Shown here: one piece after another, positions 1 through 10,908 of the stretch
Layout: every line of letters starts with the position of its first letter
How positions within the stretch are numbered: position 1 is the stretch's first letter
NCBI GenBank assembly: GCA_001579985.1
Contig: LRSR01009651.1
Coordinates: forward strand, 1-47,699
Direction: 5' to 3'
Source of the DNA: Hypsibius dujardini
Taxonomy: Eukaryota; Tardigrada; Eutardigrada; Parachela; Hypsibiidae
Length of the DNA: 47,699 nt
Notes under the pieces: model-generated
What the model saw: only the letters and a program-made list of their open reading frames with translations
Database searches by the model: none
Told to the model about the DNA's origin: nothing
Position numbers and translations under genes: made by a program

Positions 1-72
1 GTCTGTGTCTGAGTCTGTGTCTGTGTCTGTGTCTGTGTCTGTGTCTGTGTCTGTGTCTGTGTCTGTGTGTTT
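1..72 (+). repeat. (GTCTGT)n hexanucleotide array
   Basis: Near-perfect tandem GTCTGT units, cut by the window edge. It lies just upstream of a possible acceptor (TTTAG at 92-96), so it is probably intronic in the prominin gene. Confidence 0.95.
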
Positions 73-96
73 GAGAACTATTTGTCTGTCGTTTAG

Positions 97-719
97 GAGG
101 GACAAGACTTACTAACGTTTGGGAAGAACATGATTGCTCCTGCATGTCTCATGCCAATCACAGGTTAGTCTCCATTTATTTCTGTGACAATCCATTTGAT
201 CAAAACTCAAACTTTGATGTCGTGGAAGGAATAATCGTCATGATTCTGCGCGTCAAATTCGGACTTCTTGGGGCGAGATTTCAGCGCTTCAACGTCAGCT
301 ACTATAAAGCATTGTGGTTGGGACTATCCGTCTGTCTGATTCTTTGCATCGGCGTTCTTCTGTGAGTAAACTCAACCGCCGACCCTGCATTTCGAATTCA
401 TTTTAGCAAGCAATTTACGTCTGGACAGGATTACTTTGATGATGGTTACGGTGTCGGCGACCGGCCTCTTAAGAAGCCTGAAACACTTCCCGGGGATCAC
501 GGCCAAGGTATTGGGCGATTTCAGATCATCTGCCGCAAATATTGAACTGGAACTGGGCGTCCTGAGGAATGAGTGCGTGATGGTGATTGACAAGGAAGTT
601 TGGCGGACTACACGAGCCTTTGCGCCATTAATAACGGAAGCGGTCTGGTGGTCACTTCCTGCCTTCGCCCGCGTGGGTGTCGACATTCTCCAGAAAGTGG
701 AGAAAGGTAGCAGGCAAGC

Positions 720-772
<53 letters not shown>

Positions 773-3700
773 GGCAGGCAGGCAGATAGGCAGACAGACA
801 GACAGACAGACAGACAAGGAACGATATGTACCTGGTAAGGACAGTTGCAGCGATAGGAAGAACTATCATTTAATTGCCTGATTTTGTATTACAGAGGTTG
901 AAAAGGTCCAAGATAAGCAAATGAAACTGGAAACGGATCTGCAAGCCGTAGTCGTACTGTTAGACAAAGTCAAACAATTTTTCGTTGAAAAGCGCAAACA
1001 TCTGGAAGCATTCAAAGCTCAATGTACGACACCGTTGTTTTGTTTGAGAATTGACACAAGTGTCTTTTCGTCAATCGGGGATACAAGGATGGTAGGCTTG
1101 AAGCGATTTCTTTTTGGAGAAAGCAGTGTTTGTTCGGTCATTCTGATTTTTAAGTTTCGGCATTTAATTTTAGTTGTCAATCGAGAGCACAGTCAATGCT
1201 ACTCAGAACATCGTAACGCAGGGATTAACGACAGGAATCATTAAATCTTGCCGTCTGTTTCAAGACATGGGATCGCTAATGCTAGAGAAGGCCGATTCGG
1301 CTCTCATGGGTAAGGCACACTGTACCGCAAAGTCCGCAATGGAATTGAGAGTACTCCGAGACTATTACAGACCGAGACAATGATAAAACTCCAGCACAGA
1401 CACAGACACAGACACAGACACAGACACAGACACAGACACAGACACAGACACAGACACAGACACAGACACAGACACAGACACGGTAATGTTGGAAAAGCTT
1501 TTCAGAGCAACAACCGATCGAACAAGAGCGATGGGATCCACAAATGGGCGGCGAATGTGCAAGAACTTATTGACCCAGTGCTTAATCTATCGCGACCTCT
1601 TTTGGAGACCTTCGATCGAGTTGTTAACAAGTTTCACGTCCGGTACGCCGAAGCCGGTGTATGGAATTACCACATGTATGTAAGCAGCGTACTTTCAGCC
1701 CGAAATTCCGCAATCCAGTATTTCACAAAAGACGAATCCGTGTCAGAAGGCTTTGTTTTCCAGTCTATATGGCATCATGGCTGTCGCGGTCACGCTAGTC
1801 CTCATCGCCGTCCTCTGGACCCTCGGACTGCTCTGTGGATGTTGCTACTATCAGGCCATTGCACTGCCGCTGTCGCGATCGCTTAACTCCGACTGTTCTG
1901 GGCTCGTTCTAATGGGGCAAGCACATCTGATTACAATACAGACAGATTAAAAGCGTTTTTTTTTCAGTTCACTTTTCCTCTTTTAGAGTGACTTACTTGT
2001 CGTTGCTTGTCTCAAGCGTCGTAATTATGATGGGAGTGTCGGTTATCGTGGCCGCGACCGTGGGAAGCGGCGTTATTTGCCCCGTACTGCAGGCTCCGGT
2101 CTACGACCAAGGCAAAGTTGACCAGGTGGGCGGGGTTTCCGGTCCGCGAAAGACGTGTCCAGAAACTAAGCTCCTCAGCATTGAAGCGTGTCTTTCTATA
2201 CATGATGTTCCATAATTGGCAAATAATAACGGTTCTATATTGCAGGTCATCTCATCCTTAATTGAGCAGAATGCCACCGACTGGAGATATAACCGAACGA
2301 GGGACTCGAACTTCGTCAGCATCGGGCTGGCTGCACAGTGTGTTAAACAGCTCGAATGCAAACACAGACACAGACACAGACACAGACACAGGCACAAGCA
2401 CAGACACAGACACAGACACAGACACAGACACAGACACAGACACAGACACAGACACAGTCACAGACACAGACACAGACACAGACATAGACACAGACCAATG
2501 TCTGATGCCTTATAGAGTTTGCAGCCAAGACGGAAATGCATCACTCTTGGATTTGTTCAACTATGGCTCCATCAAAGCGAAGGGAGATGCGATCGGTCGG
2601 TTCCGTTCGGCAAAATCCTACTTTCGCTATATCTACAACGTCACCGCTCAGGCGGACCTGCCGAAATTGCTTGACCTGCTCTCTGCCAGTGCGTCGGAAG
2701 AGAAATTCTATCCCACCCAGCTGGACGTGGCGCTGCAACAGTACAGAGACCTTTTGAGTGTCAACTTGACACCTCAAAAAACGCTGGTTGGAGACAATCA
2801 AAGTTTCCGTTCTTAAAAGATCGATCTGATGTTCCGTAATTGTCAATTTCAGCTGCGGATTTCGCTGGATACAACTCCGGTGAAACAGTCCCTCATCGAG
2901 CTCGGGAAGATTGCCGACGGACTGGTCTCGAAAAGTCTGGAGCAGGCCAGGATCATCGAGTTGATGGACTTCCTGCGGGGGAAATACGCCGAAGAAATGG
3001 CGGCCGGAAACGCCAAAGCGGTATGAGAATACTACGAGAGAACTCTCCCGGAGTCAGAGGAGTCTGTATTTCGGCTCACCTTCCAGTCGGTCCATAAATC
3101 GGCTCACTCATGCATTTCTCTTCATCGGCAGCTGCTTGATTGTTTGATTTTCTGTACTATTTCCTAAAGCACTTCTAAAAATCAAACAATCAAGCAGCTG
3201 AGAAACCGATGAGTGAACCGATTTAGGGACCAAGTGGAGGGTGAACCGATTTAGGGACCAAATGGAGGGTGAACCGATTTGAGGACCAAATGGAGGGTGA
3301 ACCGATTTAGGGACCAAGTGGAGGGTGAACCGATTTAGGGACCAAGTGGAGGGTGTACCGATTTAGGGACCAAGTGGAGGGTGAACCGAAATACAGATCT
3401 CACGTCATAAAAAATTTCATATTTTACGGACACACTTACCGCAAGGATTTTTCGGCATTTTAAATAAATTAAAAAAATCGTTTGCGAGAATTTCTTTATT
3501 ATTTATTATTTATTATTTTATTGGCACAGCACGGAATTCTCATCAGCATGACCAAATTCGAGAACGAGATCCAGCTGCTGCAGACCAATGTGAAAACCTT
3601 TCTGGGGCAGTATAAGACCCCGGTGGAAACGTACGCGACGACGGAGCTGCTGGCATTAACGAGAAATGTACGAGGAACAAAAAAACCGCTTGGAAGTAAA

Positions 3701-4744
3701 ATACAAAATACTAACAGCAAAAGAAGAAGATTGACTCGGGGAATTTTTCCATGTGCCGAACACAATGGAAGATAAGTAGTTCACTATTTAAAACTGCGAC
3801 TTCAGGTATAACTTAATTCTTAATTTTTTTATCAATAATTTAATTTTAAATCGATTAATGTCAACAAAAATATTTTCGGACTTCAGGGGGCGGAGCTACG
3901 TGTAGTTTTTCAGATTTCACTGGTCTTTTTCGGCTGCTTTTGAATAGCTGGACATAGCTCCGCCCCCTAATATCCGAAAAAATTTCTGTTAACAGATTTG
4001 ATTGCAAATTTAATTTGGAATCGATTAATGTTGACAAAAATATTTTCGGACTTCAGGGGGCGGAGCTACGTGTAGTTTTTCAGGTATCACTGTTCTTTTT
4101 TTGGCTGCTGTTGGATGGCTAGACATAGCTCCGCCCCCTGATGTTCGAAAATATTTCTGTTAATCTGGTTGATGGCAAATTTGATTTTGGGTCAGATTAT
4201 GTTGAAATTTTTAATATTTTAGCTATTCAGGAAGCTTTGATTAATGTGGACACGAATGAGGAAGCAACTGATTTCTGAGTGTTTTTTTCTCTCTTACAGA
4301 AAACGGAAATATTCAAAAATCGCATCCTGGGTTATTTTGATCAGTATACAAATTACTTCCACAGTCAGGTAATTAACTGAAATTGGGATGGTTATTTTGC
4401 TGAAATCAGTCATGTTGCTGTTTTCAGACAACTGATCGCATAGGCAGTTGCGCTCTCGTGCTGAAGGCCGTGGACACATTCGGCACTTTGGTCTGCGAGA
4501 TGATTTTCGGGGACATGGCAAGTTTCCGCAGAATCTTAATTTTCTATATCTCGAACAATAAGAGTAACGAAAACTTCAGATACTGTTGGGATACGCCATG
4601 ATTGCCTCCTGCTTTGCTTTCATTCCTGCCTGTGTGATATCGGTCTTGCTCAGCCGACAGCTGCTGATCCTCAAGCAGAGCGACCACACTGAGGACCACT
4701 ACGATCGAACGATTCCAGAGCATGTGTATGTGACGCAACTCTGA
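97..4744 (+). CDS. PROM: Prominin-family five-span membrane glycoprotein (5'-truncated by window)
   Basis: Prominins are cholesterol-binding glycoproteins of plasma-membrane protrusions and photoreceptor discs. Exons I place: a possible one at 97-166, then 285-361 (membrane segment), 411-706, 895 to about 1023, about 1174-1309, about 1498-1675, 1764-1916 (membrane segment followed by LLCGCCYY), 1987-2125 (membrane segment), 2246 to about 2338, about 2518-2786, 2853-3020, 3530-3667, 4300-4368, 4428-4517 and 4580-4744 (last membrane segment, stop 4742-4744). From 1764 on, most junction phases agree. The cysteine pair after the third membrane segment, the long helical extracellular loops with N-glycosylation sites (NVT, NAT), and a C-terminal membrane segment followed by a short acidic cytoplasmic tail match vertebrate prominin-1 order. 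Two introns (1917-1986, 4518-4579) have GC donors. Arrays of CAGA/CACAGA fill three introns. Family call is firm; exons before 1764 are approximate. Confidence 0.85.
718..822 (+). repeat. (CAGA)n array in prominin intron
   Basis: Tandem CAGA with CAGG interruptions. It starts about 12 bases after the donor at 707 and fills most of the 188-base intron 707-894. Confidence 0.95.
1394..1482 (+). repeat. (CACAGA)n array in prominin intron
   Basis: About 15 near-perfect CACAGA units. They occupy most of the intron after the donor at 1310 and end just before the presumed acceptor near 1497. Confidence 0.95.
2361..2494 (+). repeat. (CACAGA)n array in prominin intron
   Basis: About 22 units with a few substitutions (GGCACAAG, CACAGT). 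It fills the intron between the exon ending near 2338 and the one starting near 2518. Long open frames through it are repeat artefacts. Confidence 0.95.
3064..3394. mobile_element. Foldback element with GGCTCACC-type inverted termini and an internal minisatellite
   Basis: It lies in the prominin intron 3021-3529. The left end (TGTATTTCGGCTCACC, 3064 on) is inverted at the right end (GGTGAACCGAAATACA, to about 3394). A second inner inverted repeat around a GCTTGATTGTTTGATT core occurs near 3130-3200. Between about 3220 and 3388 a 28-base unit (GAACCGATTTAGGGACCAAG plus 8 bases) is repeated about six times; it appears to be an expansion of the right terminus. No transposase frame is present, so it would be non-autonomous. 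A relative lies at 14682-14892. Confidence 0.75.
3855..4170. mobile_element. Two tandem foldback elements with GGGGGCGGAGCT core
   Basis: Two copies (about 3855-4000 and 4025-4170) of a hairpin-forming repeat in the prominin intron 3668-4299. Each has a left arm reading TTTTCGGACTTCAGGGGGCG and a right arm ending in the complement (AGCTCCGCCCCCT...CCGAAAA). The loops are about 50 bases. The copies are close in sequence, which suggests tandem duplication or nested insertion. Confidence 0.8.
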
Positions 4745-5192
4745 GCGACACAGAAGAGAACAGACAAAGACAAACAGACATGCAGGCAGGCAAACAGACA
4801 AACAAGCAGGCAGGCAGGCAGGCAGGCAGGCAGACAACAGACATACAGACAGACAGACAGACATACAGACAGACATACATGCAGACAGACAGACATACAG
4901 ACAGACAGACAGACAGACATGCAGGCAGACAAACAGACAGTAAAGCAGGCAGACAGACAGACAGCTAGACAAGCAGGCAGGCAAACAGCCTAAAAAGAGC
5001 AATCATGCAATAAATATGATTCGTTTTCATTCGGGCTAGCAGTTTCCATGATTGTTTGTTCATTTCAGACGAAAACTACCCAGGCCAGCTGATCTTCCGG
5101 TGTAGCCTGAATTTCCCAATAAATTTTTCTCTCAAGAATCTAGAGAGGTCCAAGCCTTGATGGGCCAAAGTGAAAGAAAGCACTATGTAACA
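4745..5192 (+). other. Prominin 3' region with degenerate CAGA/CAGG array
   Basis: Nothing coding is apparent. Degenerate CAGA, CAGG and CATA repeats run from about 4760 to 4990, immediately after the prominin stop. AATAAA hexamers at 5009-5014 and 5118-5123 are plausible polyadenylation signals for prominin. Confidence 0.6.
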
Positions 5193-5516
5193 CCAGTACG
5201 AGGGAGGGGTCCTGAAATGGGCCACTTGACTTTCCGTACCCTGGAATGGGCCACAGAGTGGCAGGGGGCGCTCTGTCGCAAATTAATCGAAAACAAATGA
5301 GCCCCGGCATAGTCAGCGACCTTTATAGTGAACTTTTTCCAACCGTCCAATTATTTCGTTTTTCAAACACGTTTCCACAACTTCTCTTCATATCAGATGC
5401 GCGTTCCACCGGGGTCATCGATTATTCTCTGTCGTTTAAGACCCTGATGATAGCCAAAACCTGTCTGGAAGTTCCGATTCAAGGTGGCCCATTTCAGAAC
5501 CCTTTCCTCGTGCCGT
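5193..5516. mobile_element. Foldback element with CAGTACGAGG terminus
   Basis: The left end begins CAGTACGAGG (5194-5203) and continues GAGGGGTCCTGAAATGGGCC. The right end carries the inverse (GGCCCATTTCAGAACC, then CCTCGTGCCG at 5506-5515). The interior of about 250 bases has no convincing coding sequence. The outer decamer is shared with elements at 14682 and 45276. Confidence 0.75.
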
Positions 5517-5676
5517 TATGAGCACACTCGTTTTTCCATCCGCCTTTGACCATATCTCTCTTCCGAAAGACCTCAACTTCAACCAGGCCGCATGGAATAC
5601 GTAAACTTGAGGGATGAATAAAGCCAGAAGCAGCTGCCAGTGTCACGGAAGCAAAGTTTCGTCCAATGGAACGAGA

Positions 5677-5678
5677 GG

Positions 5679-5746
<68 letters not shown>

Positions 5747-5750
5747 GAGA
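5677..5750 (+). repeat. (GA)n then (CAGA)n array
   Basis: A GAGA run of about 50 bases passes into CAGA units. It ends directly beside the SWT1 stop codon at 5754, so it would be the start of the SWT1 3' untranslated region. Confidence 0.95.
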
Positions 5751-5753
5751 CAT

Positions 5754-6772
5754 CTATTCAGGATTGGCTTCACCATTCCCGAAATGGGCGACATGTTCGG
5801 CCAAGGAATCCACACTGCTCCGATTAGACTGGACACTGCGACGCGTCACTTCCCACGCTCTGAGAAGGGCGAGAGAAGACTGGATAGATGCCCGAGAGGC
5901 CACGGCAACCTGCCGGTCCAATTTGTTGAGACATTCCAAGGCGGAGATGGCCTTGCCGAGGAATTCCGCCAGTCGGAGCATCTCCTCGTCGGGGGACTCT
6001 AAATCCGTCCAGTCGGGACCAGTGGGAATGAGATCGGTCAACAGTTTCACGTATTCCCGTTTCACCTCGATGAAGGCACCGCTCCGATGTTTCTCAATCA
6101 GCCGGACAACCTGCGACACAGTCGTCCACGGCGGAAGGTGGCCTTTAATGATGTCTTCCCAGAGGTCGCGCCCGTACACCTGCTGCAGATGTTGCTTGAC
6201 GAAGTCGGAGAGAGTCGTGAGCAGCAAGGCTTCAACGCACCCAGACAGATTCCGGCAGACGCTGGCGGCCACGGCGCTTTCAGGAGAGAGCGTAACCGGC
6301 ACAGACACGGCCGGCTTGAGGAAACTCTCCATGGCCACTCTCAACTGAGCGCCGTTGAGGATTTTGATGTCGTGTTTCTGGACGAAGATTCGATTCTGAA
6401 AGTTAATGTCGTCAGTAACGAAGAAGACGGCGTTGGGGAAGTCCGCTTGAGCCTGCAGGCAGCAGGCGAGGATGCAGTCGTCGTTGTTCAACGGTGAGAA
6501 GACCGACTTCGTGGCTTGGAATTGGCCGACCGTCTGACCGACGAAGCGTCCGTCGAGGGCGCGGAAGCGACCGTTGATGTCTCTGCAAAAACCCTAACGT
6601 TCTTAACGGGAAGAACCAAAACCTCAGACAGACAGACAGACAGACAGGCAGATAGACAGACAGGCAGACAGACAGCCACACAGACAGACAGGCAGACAGA
6701 CAGCCACACAAACAGACAGGCAGACAGACAGACAGGCAGGCAGACAGACAAGCAGGCAAGCAGGCAGGCAAG

Positions 6773-6807
<35 letters not shown>

Positions 6808-8022
6808 ACAGGCAGGCAGGTTTCTAATCTAGGGACCCCAAGAACCTTCTTACCGACAAGCCTGATTAGCAGCCCAGGCGACCGGCGTTCCTCGCTTCTG
6901 TTTGAGCTTATCCAACTCTACTAGCACCATGTGCGGAATTCGAACTTGCACTTTCGTCAAGGTCGGGACGAGACCCGTCATGAAATGAAGGAATTCCTTC
7001 CAGATCTTGCCGCCATGACCGACGATGATGTTGGTGTCTAGAATAAGACACTGCTCCGCAGGGACAGTCATCTCCACGTCGGGAATGTTGAACGTGCCGC
7101 TGACGGTCGGAATCAAGCCGAGGTAGTCTTCGTGCGCACGGAGATTTTGAACGTCCCTAATACTGGCGGCGTCCACGTCCATCGGCTCCACGAAGGGCGT
7201 GACCGGAGTCACGACGTCGGGAGGGGCGGTGACCACGGGAGCTTCCATTTCTACATCCATCGAAACCGGTTCCACGTGTAAAGTTACGCCGGCTTTTCGT
7301 CCGCTCAACCTTCCCGACGTCGAAGGGTGCGATCCTTGAGCGAGTTTCCGTTTGGTCGAAGTGCGGCGGGGAATTTTCGTCGGAGACGTCTCACAGTCAC
7401 TCCCATCGTAAACCACCGCAACTGCTGAATCGCTTGAACGATCCCTTGATTGATAACTTGACGACGAAGCAGCTGGACCATTACCAGCTTCGCTTGATTG
7501 ATAACTTGACGGCGACGCACCTGAACCATTACCGGCTTTGCTTGATTGCTTGATTGGCGGCTGTTTGGTCAGTCTATTGCGGGCGTTGGTTGATTGATTG
7601 AATGGCTTGGCGGATGTAGCACTTTTTCGGACGGCATTTCCCCGGCTCGGATACAGGGGTGTGGGGGAAGAAATGGATTTTACAGCGGCAGGAGCAGTCT
7701 TGTTTTTCGGAGTGGTGCGGGCGTAGGGCTTCGGGCCAGCGGAAGAGGATGCAAGGTGGGGAGATCCTTGCTGCGGAAAATGCCTGGCGTCTTTCCTCGC
7801 GGTGGCAGACCGAAATGAGGGCGCACGTGGCGAGATGGTGCGATGCTTGGGGCACTTCGGATGAGGCACATTTTTCGGCAAGGCAGTGGTGGTAGAGGTG
7901 GAGGGTGCGCTGGGAGGGGGTACGGACTGCTTGAAAAGATGCGGGGGATAAAAAACTTCCACGTTGGATGCCAGCCTGACCGTCCCTGCCTGTGGAGTTT
8001 TACCCGGTGGTTTTGATGACAT
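5754..8022 (-). CDS. SWT1: SWT1-like PIN-domain RNA endonuclease
   Basis: Swt1 is a nuclear endonuclease of transcription and mRNP quality control. The model is two exons, 6854-8022 and 5754-6582 (complement), 665 residues. The junction restores an Arg codon and the frame is exact. Residues 1 to about 320 are low-complexity Ser/Pro/Thr/Lys-rich. The PIN domain starts with LILDTNIIV (about 326) and carries the expected acidic residues: D in LDTN, E in LVELDKLK, NNDDCIL and FVTDDINF. After it comes a helical C-terminal region (about 490-665) resembling the end of animal SWT1. I chose the ATG at 8022 because upstream in-frame codons lack an ATG. An internal coding minisatellite (around SSYQSSEAGNGPAAS) lies near 7430-7560. 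The single intron (6583-6853) is nearly all CAGA repeat. The family is about 900 residues in mammals, so this is shorter, mostly in the disordered half. Confidence 0.88.
6627..6822 (+). repeat. (CAGA/CAGG)n array filling the SWT1 intron
   Basis: About 195 bases of CAGA units drifting to CAGG toward the right. On the SWT1 strand it reads TCTG/CCTG and occupies most of the 271-base intron. Confidence 0.95.
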
Positions 8023-8232
8023 TTTTACCTTGAGTGGTATACAGAAACGCACATTTTTTGCGCAGTGGTAGTAAGAAGAAAAATGCGGAGAAGGGAAGAA
8101 AAAGTGATTTGAATTTTGCGCTCAACTGACTTATGCATTTCACAGGACGACTGGCCACTTCGATTGATTGATCGATTGATTGATGAATTGAGCCTCTTCA
8201 CTTCCATGTTGGAAGCGAGCCCACTTCGAATA

Positions 8233-8273
<41 letters not shown>

Positions 8274-8900
8274 CGACGTGAGCTTTTTTACTCAGTTAAT
8301 CCGACTCAATTCGAATCAATCAATCAATTCAATCAATTCAACAATCAATGATCAGTCTCTACATCAATCAATCATATGCCGATAATCAGGTGTTCCATAA
8401 ATACTTTTTAATCATATTTTAAAATTACCGTATCTTCTTGGTTCTCTGTCACATTTCAAGTCGTTTAAATTAGCATTCACACCAAAATGGAAACTGTCTG
8501 TAACCTTTTTCTAAAGCCACATAAAACTTGCAGTAAAGTTGGTCGCTGCCAATTGATCAATCCACCAATCAATTAATCCGGGCTCGGGCTATTTTGAACT
8601 TCCGCATGGTGGCGCTGCTGTGGTTTTAGGAATAGAATGGAGACGCATCATCATGCGACAAACGTTTCTATGACTTCGGAGGAAATTGGGAGGTTCAATT
8701 TGCACGGCGTGCAAAGTGAGGCTATTTCTATTACGCGTGCGGCGTTGCAGGTTGTCAGTTAGAGCTGTCAGAACTTGAGGTCCCAACCGCCGTTGTTCGC
8801 TTTTTGTCCCGTCTCGAAAGTTACATCAGACTTCTCCCTTCTCACTTACATCTGCCGTAGGCACAAGGGGACGCAACGAAGGGGAACTAGTGCCACATCA
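8023..8900. promoter_or_regulatory. Divergent spacer between SWT1 and the 8901 gene, with GATT arrays
   Basis: Both flanking genes start here, so this 878-base spacer should hold both promoters. GATT arrays at about 8161-8275 and inverse AATC runs at about 8309-8365 could pair into a foldback. No canonical TATA box was assigned. Some 5' untranslated exon of the right gene may lie near 8861-8900, where TGCCGTAG could be an acceptor. Confidence 0.45.
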
Positions 8901-9122
8901 ATGCAACGCTTCTCAGCTCACAACTTCCGGTCCTTGGCCGGCGGTGACGCGCCCTATGCCGTGCAGTTGAACCACCTCGAAACTGACCTCAAAGAGGCAA
9001 CTTACCGCGCGCAACAAGCGGAAGACCGTTACTGTAACGTCGGCAATTTGGTAGCAAGGTGAATAATTTGAGTGATGACCTTTGGTGTAACACGTCCTAC
9101 AGATAGATAACGACGCAGGAGA

Positions 9123-9165
<43 letters not shown>

Positions 9166-10554
9166 GGCAGACAGACAGACAGACAGACAGACAGGAAGAC
9201 AGACGATCGATTTATCACAAGCACCTTAAGTATGTATTTTTTCATGAACGCTGTTAAGGCTCTGGAATGGCGACTACGATGCAGCTCTCCAGTTGTCGAA
9301 TTTGTTTTCCCTACCGAATCCTGGCAGATGGACGGATCTCGGTCTCCTATTTTTTAAGAAAATGGAGGTTGTGACCTGTTCGCCATCCTGCAGTCACAGA
9401 ACACCACGCTCGCCCATAGGTGAGATAACGAGACATTTCGAACCGCTGGACAGTCCACTGACTTCGCATAAGTTCCTTGCAAAATCCCATCAAGACATCC
9501 TCTCTGATGATGATGCAAAGCCGATTGTGCTGTCGCCGTCGAGGAAGTTTTGCAGCAATCCGGATTACCAAGCACAAATGGTCAGGACAGCGACGAACAG
9601 TCGTTCGGGCACTTCCTCGCTCAGCACAACGTCGAGTTCGGGCGTATACCGACCGAAAGAAAACAGATGGCACACCATGAAAAAGGAGGAACAACCTGTG
9701 CATAAGCCGAATTATGCCCTGTCGAGATCGTCGTATCGGTCGAACGCTCCGCGGACTGTAGCAGTTCCATCAAGGGTGCTGCGGAATCGTGGACTGTACC
9801 ACTCGATTCCGGTGGTCAATATTGTGCCCCGCAGTATTCCCTCAAACCACATCCCGAGCGTCATTCCTAGTCCTTATCGTAAGAGCTTGTCTATCTGTCC
9901 GCTAGTCTGCCTGTCTGTCTGTCTGTCTGCCTGTCTGTCTGTCTGTCTGTCTGTCTGTCTGCCTGTCTGTCTGTCTGTCTGCTCGTCGGCTTGTCTGCCT
10001 GCCTGTGTGTCTGTATGCATGTGTCTGTCTGTCTGCCTGCCTGTCTGTCTGTATGCCTGCCTGCTTGTGTATCTGTCTGTCTGTCAGTCAGTCTGCCTGT
10101 GTGTCTGCCTGTATGTCTCCAAATCGACTTCATTTTTCAAACAGATCCGCCTGCTCATTATCTTCAGTCGCGACCGAAAACCGGAGCGCCCAGGGCCACC
10201 AACCATCGCGACAGCACCTCAGTGTCCTTCAATTCGGAATCGCTACCTCGGCCGAGAGATTCCCCACGACGGGGAGCACCCTCGTACCATCCGACCGCCA
10301 CGGAACACCACCGCTACGCAAAGTACCCAGACACTCGCAACAACTTCAGCACAACTCCATCATCAAGGACCGCGAAAGGGGCTCATTTTTTATACCGACG
10401 TAGAGTTCCAGAAAACACACTAGCAAGAATCTACGGGGAAGTTGACGGACGGCCGAAAACCCAGGCACCGCCGTCGCCCTCAGCAGCAGCGGAACTGCTC
10501 GACTACCGGAATAACACCAGCCGCCGAGACCGCAGCAAAAGTCGGAGAAACTGA
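8901..10554 (+). CDS. Unrecognised Ser/Arg/Pro-rich protein with a short helical N-terminus
   Basis: I do not recognise this protein. Three exons, 8901-9058, 9259-9878 and 10145-10554, join in frame at both introns and give 395 residues. Residues 1 to about 55 (after MQRFSAHNF) look like an amphipathic helix (LNHLETDLKEATYRAQQAED). This leads to a compact motif, LWNGDYDAALQLSNLFSLP, around 54-75. The remainder is basic, disordered and rich in Ser, Thr, Pro and Arg, ending SRRDRSKSRRN. The conserved-looking N-terminus suggests a protein-binding module, but no function is inferred. Both introns contain simple repeats (CAGA in the first, CTGT in the second). An AATAAA lies at 10655-10660. It is head-to-head with SWT1 and tail-to-tail with ANKLE1. 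Possible upstream exons are not excluded. Confidence 0.6.
9123..9205 (+). repeat. (CAGA)n array in intron 1 of the 8901 gene
   Basis: About 20 CAGA units inside the 200-base intron 9059-9258. Confidence 0.95.
9890..10122 (+). repeat. (CTGT/CTGC)n array in intron 2 of the 8901 gene
   Basis: Tandem CTGT with CTGC, ATGT and GTGT variants fills nearly all of the intron 9879-10144. Here the pyrimidine-rich strand is the gene strand. A Cys-Leu-Ser-Val reading frame through it is an artefact. Confidence 0.95.
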
Positions 10555-10908
10555 AGAAAAAAAATTACCCGTGTCGGTCCATCTGTGTCTGTCTGTCTGG
10601 ATGTCTGTCTGCCTGTCTGTCTGTCTGGATGTAAAAGATCAAAAGAAACTCAAAAATAAAAAGGGCAAAAAATTTGGACTCAAGAACCGCATATGGGGAG
10701 ATTATAAAATGGGCGACCCACAAAAGGAGAAGACGAGAGAGATTAAGACCATAAAACGGTATCGCTGTTTTGTTTTCCATTCAAAAATTAGTAGGGGAGC
10801 AAGAAGTTAGGGGAACGAGGAGGCCGGGGAAGTTATGTAATGGTCCAAAGGCGTTGTTCACTTCCGGATTGGGTGGTGCGAAGGAGGCAGGGAGGGAGAG
10901 GTGGATTA
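10555..10908. other. Convergent 3' spacer
   Basis: This is the 354-base space between the stops of the 8901 gene and ANKLE1. It holds a short CTGT array (about 10575-10630), an AATAAA at 10655-10660, and nothing else recognised. Confidence 0.6.

Noticed and set aside
1380-1490. His-Arg or Asp-Thr repeat proteins (also at 2216-2515 and 28467-28946)
   Set aside because: These are readings of CACAGA arrays; real exons on either side define them as introns.
9890-10130. Long Cys-Leu-Ser-Val open frames (also at 4671-5002, 6412-6771, 16539-16820, 23139-23300)
   Set aside because: They are translations of CTGT-type arrays, open in several frames and on both strands, and they sit in introns or spacers.
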